NCBI GenBank assembly: GCA_963402885.1
Contig: OY727097.1
Span: 27,273,401-27,337,400, forward strand
Source: Antedon bifida
Taxonomy: Eukaryota > Echinodermata > Crinoidea > Comatulida > Antedonidae
Reading direction: 5' to 3'
Length of the DNA: 64,000 bases
A program made the position numbers and the translations under genes. The notes beneath the pieces were generated by a model that was given only the letters and a program-made list of their open reading frames with translations, searched no databases and had not been told where the DNA came from. Numbering within the stretch: position 1 is the first letter of the stretch; each line of letters starts with the position of its first letter. This document shows, piece after piece, positions 12,918 to 25,113 of the stretch.

Positions 12918-13301
12918 CTATTTAATGTGTTATTTTTGTCTTCAGTGAATTGCATTGTTGGAGAATTTCCTTCCAAAGAGTCTAGTCTCTTTATTGCTAT
13001 CTTAGCCTCTTCTGGTGATGGAGGTGGTGGCAACACCATGTCTTGAGTCTGAGACTTGTCTTCTAATACTTCTGGTGGAGGGGGTGGAAGATCTGGATAA
13101 GGCATGTCCATCTCTACAGGTGTTGCTGGTGGTGAGGGGAGTATGAAGCTATCAGTTGTATTGTATCGAACCTTATCGACATTTAATCTGGATCTAGAGT
13201 CCTTCTGTTCTGTACCAACGATTATGTCTGGAGTTTCACTGCTTCGGCCTGAACCGTCCGAGTCCTCATCACGACGAGAAGTTGACGAAATAATATTTGG
13301 A
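12918..13301 (-). CDS. shroom: Shroom exon with proline-rich EVH1-type motifs
   Basis: This exon has 384 nt with phase 2 introns on both sides, acceptor TTTTGTTTTACAG and donor TAG/GTATGA. After an acidic and Ser-rich start (STSRRDEDSDGSG) the peptide contains two poly-proline motifs, DLPPPPPEV and VLPPPPSPEE, about 20 residues apart. The first fits the (F/W/Y/L)PPPP ligand type bound by EVH1 domains of Ena/VASP proteins. Vertebrate Shroom proteins are known to link to Mena/VASP, so these are likely partner sites; binding here is inference. The end (EEAKIAIKRLDSLEGNSP) looks helical and charged. The exon is symmetric in phase, so it could be a cassette removed without frameshift. Confidence 0.82.
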
Positions 13302-13392
13302 CTGTAAAACAAAATTCAAATTAAAGAATTATTACATTTTTAAGACTCAAGAAATGCAGACAACAATAGAGCAAAGCAAGTATCTGATTCTC

Positions 13393-13570
13393 GGTATGTA
13401 TAATTTGTCCAGTATCATAGGCAAAGTCTGTAATACAGTGTCACGTATGTATCACATAGGACATACTGTAAGCCTAACACATACCTTAATTGCATAATAC
13501 ATGTGATATTATGTGATACTGTATTACAGAATTTGCCTATGATACTGTACTGGACAAATTACTGTATGCC
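13393..13570. repeat. Long imperfect palindrome (about 178 bp)
   Basis: The left arm contains TAATTTGTCCAGTATCATAG then GGCAAAGTCTGTAATACAGT. The right arm near 13515-13570 is its inverse (GTATTACAGAATTTGCC, ATGATACTGTACTGGACAAA). Arms are about 50 bp with few mismatches. The inner part also pairs (TATCACATAG and TGTGATA). Likely a foldback MITE inside the 802-nt intron between Shroom exons. Confidence 0.65.
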
Positions 13571-14103
13571 ATATGAACAGATACAGTAAAGGGAATCAGG
13601 TGCAATAGAACACAATGTTGCACTGTACCTACAGGAGAGCAAAATACACTAAATATGTGTACATATATGTAACAGAAACCCAACAATACCAGTAACCCAA
13701 GATAAAATTCCAAAATGTTTATAAACATTCTTAAATTAGTTCAATGTGTATGAATTTAAAGGAAAAAAATGTGCAAAATATTTTTATAATTAGGTTCCTT
13801 CAGCTAAAAGGTATTTTGTAACATCTTGTAAGTTGAGATGGATAAGAATTGCTATAAGTATGCCATTCCAAAGTTTGACATATATATATATATATAGTGC
13901 CCTCAATAAAAATCATTTATAATTCTTAGAGGGCTCACTTCAAACAATATTTAAAGAGGGCTCACTCTACAATAGTAAGTTTTGTTAAAAGCTCAACTTC
14001 AAAATGCTGAACAATCCAGTGTATGCGGATTGATATTCAGGAATGAAACCAGAATCGATACTTCAATCATACTAGATGTGCAGATCTACCATTATTACTT
14101 TAC

Positions 14104-14165
14104 CTTGTAGCAGTGGGAACCTCTTCTTCAGATTCTAATATGGTGGTGTGTGATGTCTCATTTTT
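14104..14165 (-). CDS. shroom: Shroom small exon (62 nt)
   Basis: This micro-exon carries 20 codons plus two bases, entering in phase 0 and leaving in phase 2. The acceptor is TTTTTTTTCATAG and the donor AAG/GTAAAG. The peptide is KNETSHTTILESEEEVPTAT, an acidic linker. Since its length is not a multiple of three, skipping it would shift the frame, so it is probably constitutive. It was found from splice signals and phase rather than open-frame length. The upstream exon ends in phase 0 (STD) and the downstream exon supplies the T completing Ser (AG plus T). Confidence 0.72.
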
Positions 14166-14367
14166 CTATGAAAAAAAAACCACACAAAAATGAAATTGTT
14201 AAAATTTACAGACTATTAAAATCTTGTAATACTGTAAAACGAGAAAGAAGAGTACCCTAGTAATAGTTTTCCCAATCCATTCGGAAAATGGAATTTCCAG
14301 AAAAAAAAAACAGGAAAAGTAGGTGATTTGGGCCAGCCCAAGGGTGTGTTTGTCCTACTTGGTTGCA

Positions 14368-14544
14368 CAGTAAACTCTTCTAATACCGGACAACCTTAAG
14401 CTGGCCTAACCAAATATTCTGGAAAGTATGGTATCTGAATGTGTTTTTTTAATGATAAAAAGAATTTGGGACCTTTTGGACATAAAGAAAAGTCTGTTTT
14501 TGGGAGACGGTTTTCAGGGAGTTTGGTATTGGGAGAGTTGACTG
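14368..14544. mobile_element. Pogo/Tigger-like MITE (CAGT..ACTG type)
   Basis: The left end CAGTAAACTCTTCTAATACC and the right end GTATTGGGAGAGTTGACTG are approximate inverses. The body includes GGACCTTTTGG and TCTGTTTTTGGGAGACGG. A second copy is at 31620-31805 and a partial one at 46384-46563. It lies in the short intron just after the large Shroom exon. Confidence 0.55.
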
Positions 14545-14627
14545 TACTATATCATGATGATGTGGAGAGATTGTATTGCTATAAGAGTTTTGAAAAGGTG
14601 CAACATAAGGAAATTAAATTTACTAAC

Positions 14628-17600
14628 ATCCGTCGATATAATTGCAGGTTTAGAGGGTGGACTCTGATAGCAATTAGCAGGAGGCCAATCGGAAGTTTCT
14701 TCCACTCGGTATGGGTGCTTTTCCTGCAGGACTGTATTCATGTAATTTTCCATGGAGTCAATCCCACGCTGTTCCGAAAACTGCTTAGGTGGTATTACTT
14801 TGACTGGAGTTGGCAATATTGATGTAGAGTGTGTTCGTCGAATGGAAGTTTTATGTGAACGCTCATTATTGGTGGAATTATAGCTACCGATAGAAGCCCT
14901 GTAATTTGCAACTACATCTGGATGAGATCTTTCACTGTAAGAGAATGTTTGTTGTCCATAACTGAACAAAGGCAACTTTCCAACTGTTGTTGGAGACGGT
15001 GGTTTAGGGCTTGGTGATAATGAAGAAGTCGAGCTTGCAGATGAAAGATGACCGGAATGGCTGTAGGAGTGTCTTGAGCTCAAACTTGATGATTTGGAAT
15101 GACTGGACCCAACTGGAGAGGTCACCTGGTCTGAGATGCTTCCTTGTCTAGAGCCACTAGATGTTGATCTAAGTGAGTTTGAACTCCCCATAATATTCCG
15201 TTTAGACATGAAGTCAGCATGACGTGGATCGTGCACATGGACCTTAGCTTGAGGATCAGACAGTCTTTGTGACTTTGGAATAGCACCACTTGGATCAGAC
15301 ATCTTCTTGTGTCCTTGCATATTATTCACTGGTTTCTTGTGACGTTCCGAGTCAGACTTTGAATGCTGATGTTCTCCCTTAACATTATCAAATTGCTTTC
15401 GATATTTCTTTGGATCAGAAAATCGACTTCTGTTAATTCTCTCAGTATCTATTTGACTGCGTTTGTACATCTCAGAAGGTTTAAATCTGTTTTGCCCACC
15501 GTTATCTGAATCGATACTGTACTGCATAGAATGGGAACTCCTTCTACTGCTGCTACTACTGCTACTTGAAGAATCAGAATGTCTTGGTGATGGTTGTGTA
15601 TTCGACATCTGCTGCAAGACTTTCTGTTGCATTGCTTTTAACTGTTGACTATAATCTTCATTTGTTTGTGCCTGGCTGTTATCTTGGTGATACCGTTCTT
15701 GCCTTTGCAGATTATGATCCCCAGCAGATGACAAAATATCTTGATACATTGTGTCACTTCTTTTGTTGCTTGAAGGACTGTGATAATCAGAATATGAACG
15801 TTCTTTATTATGGTCTTTGGTAGATGAATAATAGTCCGACATTTGCTTGTCAGGATAAGGTGCCATTTGATCTCTTTGCAGTTTTGACAAAAAGGAACTA
15901 GAAGGAAGCTTTTTCAAATCGCTGTTAGAAAAGTTTGAATCACCAGCTGGTGCTGTATTGTTTAGGTTGTTTGATTCAAAATGTTGTTGTCTATATAAAT
16001 TCCTTTTTGAGAAATCTTCCGTAGCCAGACCGAAATTGTTCTGAGGTGGATCATCAACAAAAACATCGCTGTCGCTGCGTCCTCTTAAAGTTTGCTCAAA
16101 GTCTTCATCATACCCCTGTGAACTAATTGGAGAACGAATCCTTGAAGGCATTGGTGGATTGGCTTCTTCTTGTTTTGAGTTCCCATTAATTTTTTGATAC
16201 TGAGCATCTGCAGTTTCAACAAGGTGCTTCCAGTTCTCTTCTTTTGTATGATCATCTGGACTCTTCCAATATCTACCAGGTACCGTTTCATCAAGAGAGG
16301 CACTCAATCGTTGGCTCCTGGTCGTTTCATTTTCTATAATTGATTGCTTTTGTAAATATGTTGGAGAAACTGAACTGACAATATCAGATGTTTTCCTGGA
16401 ATGTGAAAGTTCAGAAGTGCTGGAAAATGTCCTCTTTATAACTGGATAAGTGTTCTCTCCAGCTTTGTAATTTATACGAACTTCAGGTTCGTGAACATGA
16501 GTTCTGTCCATTCTCTCTGGAGAATATTCCTCATTCTGAAGAGATTGTTCAAGATAACTTTTATAAGTATCAACAAGGTTTTCTGAGCTCAAGGTGCTGG
16601 TAGATTTAGGCAAGACATCTAAAGATGTATGATGCCTATTATTTTGGTTTGCTCTCAAAGGTTCCACATCGATGTCTCTTGTAGGAGGAGACGGTATATC
16701 ATAAGAATTATAATCGTAAGGCTTATTAGTGTCTTTTCCGTAAGTATATTCTTTGTCAGAAAGACCAGATTCTTCAGTCATAACTTCACAAAATGTTGCT
16801 GTAAACAGCCCAGAATGTGGGTCTTTTTTTGTCTCAATCTTTGGTGAAATTTTACTCGTCCTTGCATTGTTCTGTACATTTTTTTCCTGTTCATTTGTGA
16901 AAGCACTCTCCCGAGTAACTGGTTCACGTTGAAGTTTAACAGGTGGTAGTGAGTCGCTTGTAATGGTATTCTTTTGTGTTGTTGCATTGCTGTTTGTCTG
17001 TGTATTTGGTACAGTATGAACTGGCCAAGAAGATGATTTAACATGGTCGTGGATAACAATAGGTTTTGGTAGACTAGACTCATCTCGAATTGGTGGTGGT
17101 GGTGGGTTCTTATCCACGTTCACAACTGATTTACTTTGAACATATACTTTGTCCTGTTTGTACACTGGTGTCTGGATGTCCTTTTGAGTTTTTTGCTTTT
17201 GGAATTCATGAGGATCAACTCCTACTGCCATTTGTCGCACTGGCATTTGGACTGTTCCTGAAGAAAAGTTATTGTTACTATAAACTGGGCTTTTGTGTAT
17301 ATAGTAATCTTGTACATGTGGATTATAAGAACTCTTCTTCACACTAGTTTTATCTGGAATAGTTCCGACAAACGCAATTGATTTATCTCTGCTAATTTGT
17401 TTTGAAACGACTTTTTGAGGATAGACATCGGCCGGCTCAATGTTTGAACGAAGTTTATGATTATAACCATACTGAATTGGTCCCATTGTTAAATTTTCCA
17501 TTCTAACATAGTCCTGACCGGTTCCAGAATAATTTGGTTTTGTTGTTACATGCATGTCAATTTGTGAAGCATACTTTTTGACCATGCCACGCTTGTTCGT

Positions 17601-17874
17601 TGGTTGATGATTTTCTGATTCATAAATATTGGAATTCAGATTACTACAAGATCTTGTATTTGTAAACATTTGATTTTTTTCTTGTTTTTGCGTGAAAGTG
17701 CCACTGGATCTCCGTGAATACATTTTTGGTTTTTCGTCGTCGTCTCGAAAGACTGCAACTGGTTTATGTTCCTGTACGATGGATTCTTGCCGCTTTTGAG
17801 GATCTGAGTTTTGTTTAGAGGTCAATATTCCAGGATTGTGCCATGAGTTAGGTCTTGGTGCTGGAGCAGGGTTT
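14628..17874 (-). CDS. shroom: Shroom large central exon (low-complexity body with ASD1-like region)
   Basis: A single 3247-nt exon with one leading base and 1082 codons; acceptor TTGTTTGCAG, donor GAT/GTTAGT, phase 0 at its 3' end. Large central exons are typical of Shroom genes. The peptide opens NPAPAPRPNSWHNPG and is then rich in Ser, Gln, Asn, Lys and Pro with no folded domain evident. Landmarks by exon residue: a proline run NPPPPPIRDES near 256-266; a serine run of nine Ser near 770; three Ser-Asp-Pro repeats (RFSDPKK, KMSDPSG, RLSDPQ) near 815-875 in a basic, His/Lys-rich context that I tentatively equate with the actin-binding ASD1; and a Ser/Pro tract SPSPKPPSPTTVG near 950-960. Many Ser and Thr residues lie next to basic or Pro residues, so phosphorylation is likely. 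Shorter open frames on both strands within it are shadows. The body is intact with no frameshift, which supports a functional gene. Confidence 0.88.
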
Positions 17875-18331
17875 CTGCAAACAAGAGGAAAAAATAGGTC
17901 AACACTAAAGATACTTCTGGATAACTTACAATAGATTTTGGTTTGAATGTGACTCAGTTTGAGGGTGCCTTGATTAACTATACTACAGGTAAAGGTATTT
18001 TGATTCTTATTGAGTTTTCACACACAATCAAGCCTTGTGATTGCAAACTATTTGCAAAAACTGCATTCCAATGCTTATCGGAACTGGGTGTAAATAATTG
18101 CACTATTCAAGCTTAACTGTAAACTGAGGGAATTCGGATTAGACCTTTGACAGACCAACGGCAGCCAGCAGTGCAGCGCCTACCAGATCAGCACACTGAG
18201 AGACAATCCCCTACACTTTTCGAATAGTGTACCAAGTTCTTTAACGTGCATTACTGTATGTACACACGACCACTTATTAAGGCCAAGGGTACAGTATATA
18301 TTTTGCAGAGAATTAATTAATTTTTACTTAC

Positions 18332-18526
18332 CCTTCTTTCCTTTTATTCCTTTTCACACCAAACAACGGAACCTTTACCGGTGACTCAGTTTGTGGTTGT
18401 TGTTGATGCATAAACATTACACTTTCCTTCTCATGAATATGCTGTACTCGTTTATATAGTTCTGCAGATTTCTCTCGTTTATACAACTCTGTTGAAGGAT
18501 CATTACTTGGATATTCTGAAGGAACT
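18332..18526 (-). CDS. shroom: Shroom exon, charged and Gln-rich linker
   Basis: This exon has 195 nt with phase 2 introns on both sides, a CTCTGCAG acceptor and an ideal GTAAGT donor. The peptide begins VPSEYPSNDPSTELYKREKS and contains a short internal duplication (TELYKREKS and AELYKRVQH). It then has a QQQPQ run and ends in a strongly basic tail, VKRNKRKE. That tail could act as a nuclear-localisation-like or membrane/actin-binding basic patch. The ELYKR segments are predicted by eye to be helical. The first base may come after CAG or after the overlapping CAGAG; the CAG choice keeps frame with the upstream exon. It is separated from the upstream exon by about 34.7 kb but from the big downstream exon by only 457 nt. 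No catalytic function is expected. Confidence 0.78.
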
Positions 18527-19003
18527 CTGCAGAGAAGAAAAATTAATTAAATTTGAAATAGTTATAATAATAATAATGAGAAAATCTTGACAAACACACA
18601 CAAAACACTAATTTGGAAATGTGTCATTTAAGTACAGGTTTAAGCTGCAACACAAATGTAATGGTTTTGCTTGAAAATGGGATAAATAGATATTAAAATT
18701 AAGGAGTGTACAATTTTGATAACAATCAACTAATAATAGACCAGTGTATTTTTAGATGCAAACATTCAGCAGCTATTAGTATTATCTTCTCTTCATTTAC
18801 AGCATAACTGAACAGCTTTTTCCATTTTTTAGCAAACAGACATTTTTAAAGAAAACCCTATACAAAAGTACTATATCCAATGTCTCAGATTAACAGACTA
18901 AACCAGCCTATTACTGAACTTTAAAATCACCTTGCATCTTTCTATTTACATATAAAATCAGACCTAAACATTCAGACATTGATGTGTTGTGGACAGCTTA
19001 TAA

Positions 19004-19154
19004 AGCTCGGTCTACACTATCAAACTACAGTAGTTTGACAAAAAAAATGTGATGTGCAAATGTATGGACATGATGTCATATCCCTACCATATTTGGGAAT
19101 ATCACTACCATATTTGGACACATCACAAACTAGTTTGATAGTGTAGACACAGCT
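19004..19154. mobile_element. Palindromic MITE family, copy 5
   Basis: Ends AGCTCGGTCTACACTATCAA (one change) and GATAGTGTAGACACAGCTT. The internal ATGTGATGTGC and CATATTTGGACACATCACA arms are present. Confidence 0.8.
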
Positions 19155-19494
19155 TGTAATGACATTGGAACAGTCGGATGTGATGCAATATTTGCAGTGC
19201 TGTCTATCATTTATGAACCACAAAGAACATTTTTTTGCATACTGTAAACTTATAACGATGATTGGCTTTTAAACATAGCATTTGGTTTGGAATTTGTATG
19301 CAACAGAAAACGGCCCAATTGGCGTAATTTACTGTAGAAACAATACTGTACTCTACTGTATCATTTTTCAACTGAATATTACATACTGGAATAAATATTT
19401 TTAAACATTTTTACATGCAATACAGTATATATAATCAGTAAATCAGAAAAACTATAAATAGTAATATCTCTATATTACAGAAATATCAAGATGA

Positions 19495-19780
19495 GATTCA
19501 ATTCAATTCAATTCATTTATTTTCCAGAAGACATATAAAACATATAATATAATAAAAAAATACAAACACAAGAAAACTAACACCAGTCTGGCGGATTGTA
19601 GAAAAGTGACAAAGTCACTATGTGAGTACTCTCCTTCTGGTGCAGACAAAAACAAGTTAACAGCAAAATGAGGTGTCATTTTATTTGGAGTTAAACTTGT
19701 ATTAGTATTAATAGTATTATGTTTAAAGGAGAGAGCCTTTGGACGTTTGTTCTACATTACAAAAGATGTTAAAAATATTA
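19495..19780 (-). mobile_element. Probable LINE 3' end with microsatellite tail
   Basis: On the minus strand the segment ends in repeated (TTGAA)n after AAATAAATG; on the plus strand it opens ATTCAATTCAATTCAATTCA. A short A-rich region and a 5-bp repeat tail are typical of non-LTR retrotransposon 3' ends. No reverse-transcriptase frame is seen, so the copy is truncated. Confidence 0.4.
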
Positions 19781-20125
19781 CTTAATTTAAAATTATAATG
19801 CGATAATAAACTATAGGAAGACAGAACAAAATAACATTGCAATGTTGGCATTGAGAACAGCCTTTAATAATATTGATTTTTTTCTTTAACAATGCTATGT
19901 TGACCTAGAACACGAACAGACATTCCAAATAGGCTTAATAACTGGTAAACAAAACGGCAAAATATTGTAAAACTATGTGCAGTCTTTGAACAGCACATAC
20001 CATAATACATCATTCAACAAAAGAACCACTTGCAATAACACAATGCACCGGTAAAACATATAAGACTGTACACAGTTTTTTTTTTATCATTTTAACATAC
20101 ATATTTTAACATCTCAGTGTCAGGA

Positions 20126-20148
20126 AATTTGATAGTGTAGACACAGTT
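20126..20148. mobile_element. Palindromic MITE family, end remnant
   Basis: Only a right-end fragment, ATTTGATAGTGTAGACACAG, remains, at the edge of the following 20-bp tandem array. Confidence 0.6.
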
Positions 20149-20150
20149 TA

Positions 20151-20410
20151 TGTTGCTTCTTGGCAGACATGTTGTTTAGAAGACATTTTGTTTCTAGGAA
20201 AACATGTTGTCTCCAGGAAAACATTTTGTTTCTCGGCAGACATGTTGTTTCAGTGTCAGGAAAGGTTGGACAATACTATCTTAGAGGCAGACATGTTGTT
20301 TCTAGGAAGAAATGTTGTTTCTAGGAAGACATGTTGTTTCTAGGAAGACATGTTGTTTTTAGGCAGACATGTTGCTTTTAGGGAGACATGTTGTTTCTAA
20401 GCAGCCATGT
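20151..20410. repeat. Degenerate tandem array, unit about 20 bp
   Basis: Repeats of GGAAGACATGTTGTTTCTA and variants (GGCAGACATGTTGTTT, GGAAAACATTTTGTTTCT). The array is interrupted near 20251-20280 by CAGTGTCAGGAAAGGTTGG, a sequence whose start also occurs just before the array at 20116. Confidence 0.75.
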
Positions 20411-20689
20411 TCGATAATCTCGTCGTAGAATGTAATAAATCAAGACAGTACACACGCTCAAAATTGTTAACTAGTACTGGTAGTAAACAAGTGGACAATA
20501 TGAATACAACGATCTAGGCTAGCTCTTTTGAAAACAAGGACATGCCTTGACAAACACTTGTCATCACACTCTACAACTGAAAATCCTGTTTTGAAGTAGC
20601 TTGGAGAATGATTGATATTTTTTTTTCAACAGGTAGTATCTCGATAAACTATTTTATACTTTATCGTGCTTGTAAACTAAGTCTTATTT

Positions 20690-20836
20690 CAGGCTAAGGG
20701 AGTGGAGCTGAAAGAGTCATGAGTTACAGTACAATCATGACATTACAGTTACACAGTAGGTCAGGATTGAACTCTAGACCTTGGTATTGGAAGGCAAGCA
20801 AGTTAACCACCAAGCTGCAGTACAGCACGACTACAG
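20690..20836 (-). mobile_element. tRNA-derived SINE
   Basis: Minus-strand head CAGCTTGGTGGTTAACTTGC, then CCTTCCAATACCAAGGTC and a box B-like GAGTTCAATCCTGACC, followed by a body ending CAGCTCCACTCCCTTAGCC. Same family as the copies at 178-300 and 59348-59588. Confidence 0.68.
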
Positions 20837-20946
20837 CTGTTTCTATATGAGCCGTGCAAGTAGATCTTTTACAAGTTGTTTAAGCAACTTGTGAGTTTAC
20901 CAATTGAACACATCTTTTATGTAATGGAATTTAAAATCTTATCCTT

Positions 20947-21057
20947 TATACCCCTTTCAAAACTCCAAACAACGGGACGTCAACACCTGTATTTTGTATG
21001 GTGTACGCCTTTTTGTGTATAAACTCCAGAGTTTTGATAGGAGACGTGAAAGGGCTG
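20947..21057. mobile_element. Short MITE with CCCCTTTCA ends
   Basis: The left end CCCCTTTCAAAACTCCA and the right end ACGTGAAAGGG flank an inner pair, ACTCCAGAGTTTTGA. A relative with CCCCTTTC ends and ACTCTGGAGTGATGTGAAAG lies at 63249-63432, and another fragment near 40398. Confidence 0.45.
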
Positions 21058-22448
21058 CCAATCCATACTACTGTAAAACAATATTCACATAATATAAGAT
21101 ACAACTGCATTAAGCAATTAGCATTAACCACAATGACCCAAATTAAACTTGTGTGTACTACCACCTGATGAACAAAATGGTTAGCACAATACTAATAATA
21201 ATATTTATTTTTTTTAATGGAATCAATACTACATCATTATGAATCATACAGATAGCCCAACCTTACTGTCAACTCACAACGCTATTGTTTCTCCATCTAT
21301 AGTTTTCTTCCGCGCGATAACACAAACTGAAATACTTTGCACTTGGCGTGGATTGACGCTAAACGTGGAAATCTCCTGCTCTTTCACCCTGAAATGCTCT
21401 CTCGTTTCATTTGCTGATCAATGAAATTAATCCTGTTTTTTTATAATCATGCCTACTGCATCTGTATCTCATTCATAAAGATACAGTATTATTATTATTA
21501 AAACGTACTACAGTCACCTGTACAGTAGGTGAAAGTGAGGTGATGTGAACAGGGAAGTGACACAGATATATCTATTCTAAAATATTATTTAGTACAGTAT
21601 ACAATTAAAAATATTAAAATAAAATATTATGAAGAATAAATCAGAAAACATTTTTTTAAATATATTATTTTATAACTTTAGTTTTTAATTTGTACATATT
21701 TGTACAGTACGAGGATCATATAGTACGTCAGTATAAGAATATTTGCATATTGCTACGTTCAACATGATGAACTGCATGCGTAGTTGTGTATGACTGAGCA
21801 ATGGGCGCAGTTTAAACATGTGTGTTTAATTGGTCGATGTTATGCAGCCATATTCAACGCCTTCTGAGCTGTGATTGCCAGAGTTTACACTCTATGGCCT
21901 AGCCTAAACATGTGGCAAAAAAAAACTGTACTAAGCCTACATTTACTTACAGGTAGGCCTATTATAAGCTTAAATGACATGTCAATATAGGAAAAAGGCC
22001 CAATACCAGAGTGGTCATCATAGCCATTAATAGAAAATAATATTTATTTGGATTAAATAGAAATGGTTATTAGATTTCATCCTACAATGTAGCAATGAAT
22101 CTGTATCCAAGGGTAAAGATAGTGTATAACAAGTTATGCCAACCACACAAGACATTAAACATTGAAACCAACAACAGCAGAAATATAACAATAGCAATTG
22201 TCTATCAGGGCGTAGACACAATACAATAGAAGGAATTCAAGCGCGCACAAAATACTGCAAGAGGTTAGAAAAGCAAATAACACTTTACAACAACAGATAG
22301 TAGATCTCTCAGCTTTATTTTATCAATACCGAGTCTGGGGATGTCTAATATTTACTTAGAAAAACGATCTTGACGCAAGAAAGATGTAAGAAAACTTCCT
22401 TATATGATAATCTGAAGTGTTCGATAAGGCTCACTTTGTTCTATATTA

Positions 22449-22575
22449 AGCTCTGTCTACACTATCAAACTAGTTTGACAAAAAAGTGTGATGTGCCCAA
22501 ATATGGTAGTTGTATGACATCATCGTGTCCATATTTGGGCACATTACATTTTTTTGTCACATAAAGTTTGATGGT
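22449..22575. mobile_element. Palindromic MITE family, copy 6
   Basis: The left end AGCTCTGTCTACACTATCAA is intact; the right end is broken after AAAGTTTGATGGTACAG. Inner TGATGTGCCCAAATATGGTA arm present. Confidence 0.8.
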
Positions 22576-23044
22576 ACAGTAATATTAATAACTGTACTCT
22601 GTGACTAGAGTAAAACATTATTGTATCATAAAATAAAAGATATTCACATAATTGAATATTACAGGTATTAAAATAAATACCATAAATATAATGTTTTAAA
22701 GTTACAATACCAAATAATTATTCTTAATGTATCTATTATGAATTAACTAAACGGCAAGAACTGAAACTGAATTATTACTGTTGTGTTGATATTCAAATGT
22801 GAAATGTAGTACTGTATGAAATTACTACAGTAATATGAATTCAAAATTGCAGACATATTATTATGTAGATTGTAACATTTACAATCCATACAATATGGCA
22901 ATATTATTGTATTTTTCTATTTTTAACTGCATCAACATCCTAAAAAAGCCATTAAAACACAAATAAAATATTGCGTTTGTCCTTGGTAATTTCAACATTA
23001 ACTATTTTCTGTGTCTGCCAACATACAAATTCTGCTTCGGTAAA

Positions 23045-23191
23045 CAGTAAAATCTCTCCTTTGGTAGACCACTATTCAGGGAAGACCCCCATTAACGGGA
23101 CACTTTCTTATAAAATGAACAAGTGGAAATATACTGTATGTTTTAAACTATGTTGTGTTGTGAAGGTGTCCCCTTACCAGAGGTTCTACTG
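23045..23191. mobile_element. Pogo/Tigger-like MITE
   Basis: Left end CAGTAAAATCTCTCCTTTGG and right end CCAGAGGTTCTACTG. Internal GGGACACTTTC and GAAGGTGTCCCC match the element at 1938-2064. Confidence 0.5.
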
Positions 23192-25113
23192 AAACCAGTA
23201 TCTCAACTGTACAAACGGATATTTTAATTTTATTTTAATATGAATATTTAAATTTAGTGTACTACTGTAATACAGTACAATGTAATTACAGTATCTTTTC
23301 GACAAAAAATACTGTACTGTAGGTACCAAAAAAAATAAATAAAACAATGGAATATGAAGCCATCAAATAATGACAATCACATGTTTTAAAAATCCCAACC
23401 ATATTAAGTAATTAAACAATTATAACAGCCATTGGGTTTCAATTTGCCTGTTGAAAGCAACCTTAATTATTTAATTGGATAAACGGAAAAGCCACTGGTG
23501 TCTTAAGCACTGATAATGCTACACCATAACCCCACATACGCACCACAGATTTTAGTGATATAGAATAGAGACCCAAATTATAAGCTTGAAAGCACTGGCG
23601 TGTGTCTAGGATTTGATTACCCTAGGCCATCTGGTGGTAAGGGATATGAAGACCAGCTGAATAACCCAATGGCAGCTGGAAGAAAGTGAGTAGGAACCAA
23701 CTACCTGATTAATAACTTATGAATATTAACTTGCTTAACTTTAACATCTTAAGATTATACTGTTCCATCCTTGTTAGGCATATACTGTAGGTAGTTTACA
23801 AGCGTAAATACTCGCGCCAAACTAGTGCATTTTATAACGATTTTAAACTAATGTAATAATAGTAATACTGTACTGTTTTGATGGATGCAATGCCCTTATG
23901 ATCGAGTACCACTGATGTCAAAGTGTAAATTATCAAATAATAACTAATAATATTACTTTAAACAGTCACTTGCCGGAACCAGGACCCTCTGAATATCGGA
24001 AACTAGCTACCTGTAGATTCATAAAAACCAACGAGAACGTTCCAAATTCATTTTTATTACTGTAGAGAAAATAAATTTGAAAAATCAAACTTTCCTGAAG
24101 TTTTATAATCAATTCTTAGGTTAGTCAAACGATTTTCATGTTTGGCAGAGTTAAAGGTTGTCAGCATATTGTTATGAAATAAATTCAAATTGCTATTACA
24201 TTAACATAATAATTATTCCTACAAACTATTTCTGTCTGCCACCGGATGTACTGTAGGGCAAAAACAATAATAATAAACAAAACTATAATTATTAATTCAT
24301 CTGTATTTAGAAATAATAGCCTTCACAGATATACCAGTAAAATTTAAAATGGAAGTTATATTTAAAACCACAAGAATGCTTTCTACAGTATGACGTCAAT
24401 GCTTTCTATTAGGTAAACATAATTACGACTTATAAAAAGCAATGTTTAACCAATCACATAAAGCAAATCTATTGACAAAGTTAAAGCTAAAGGCAAAATA
24501 CCAGACAGGTGATTTTAGCCCAAGTCATAAATTAAGTCTGGGAAGTGTTGACAACAATAAAATTGAATGTTTATTATTGAAGAACATGATGATGATATTG
24601 ACAGACAATGTTGACTTTACTGTATGACCATGATAATGGAGTACAGTATACGGACATAGGCCTACTGTACAGTAACTACAAAAACAGTAATGAGAAATTC
24701 TGTTTGGGCTAGTAAAAAGTTTATGATATACAGTACAGTGTACAGTACAGTATGTCTGCCGTATTTATGTATGTTGAATCTAAAATTGATCGACTACTAA
24801 TTAATAATACTATTAAAAAAATGTTTTAAAAAAAGAGTAAAATTGAGTATAATTTTTGCATGTCATTAGCTAAAAACCCCATTTTCTTTAGCTCCTTTAG
24901 AATAAACAGTTTACAGTAAGAAAAAACAGGCCGCCTATAATTTTCTATCTAACACTTTAGGCTAGGATTTTATTTCCAATCCAATGCCAGACAAATATTA
25001 TTATTACCATCATATGATGGCAGCTTAAATAAAAATTATGAATGTGTTACCTTGGCTTTAAGTGTAACCATGACAGCCATTTCCTCTCCAACATATTATA
25101 TTAATTTATACAT

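Noticed and set aside
14439..17347. Plus- and minus-strand shorter frames overlapping the large Shroom exon
   Set aside because: They are shadows of the 1082-codon exon, with atypical composition and no splice support.
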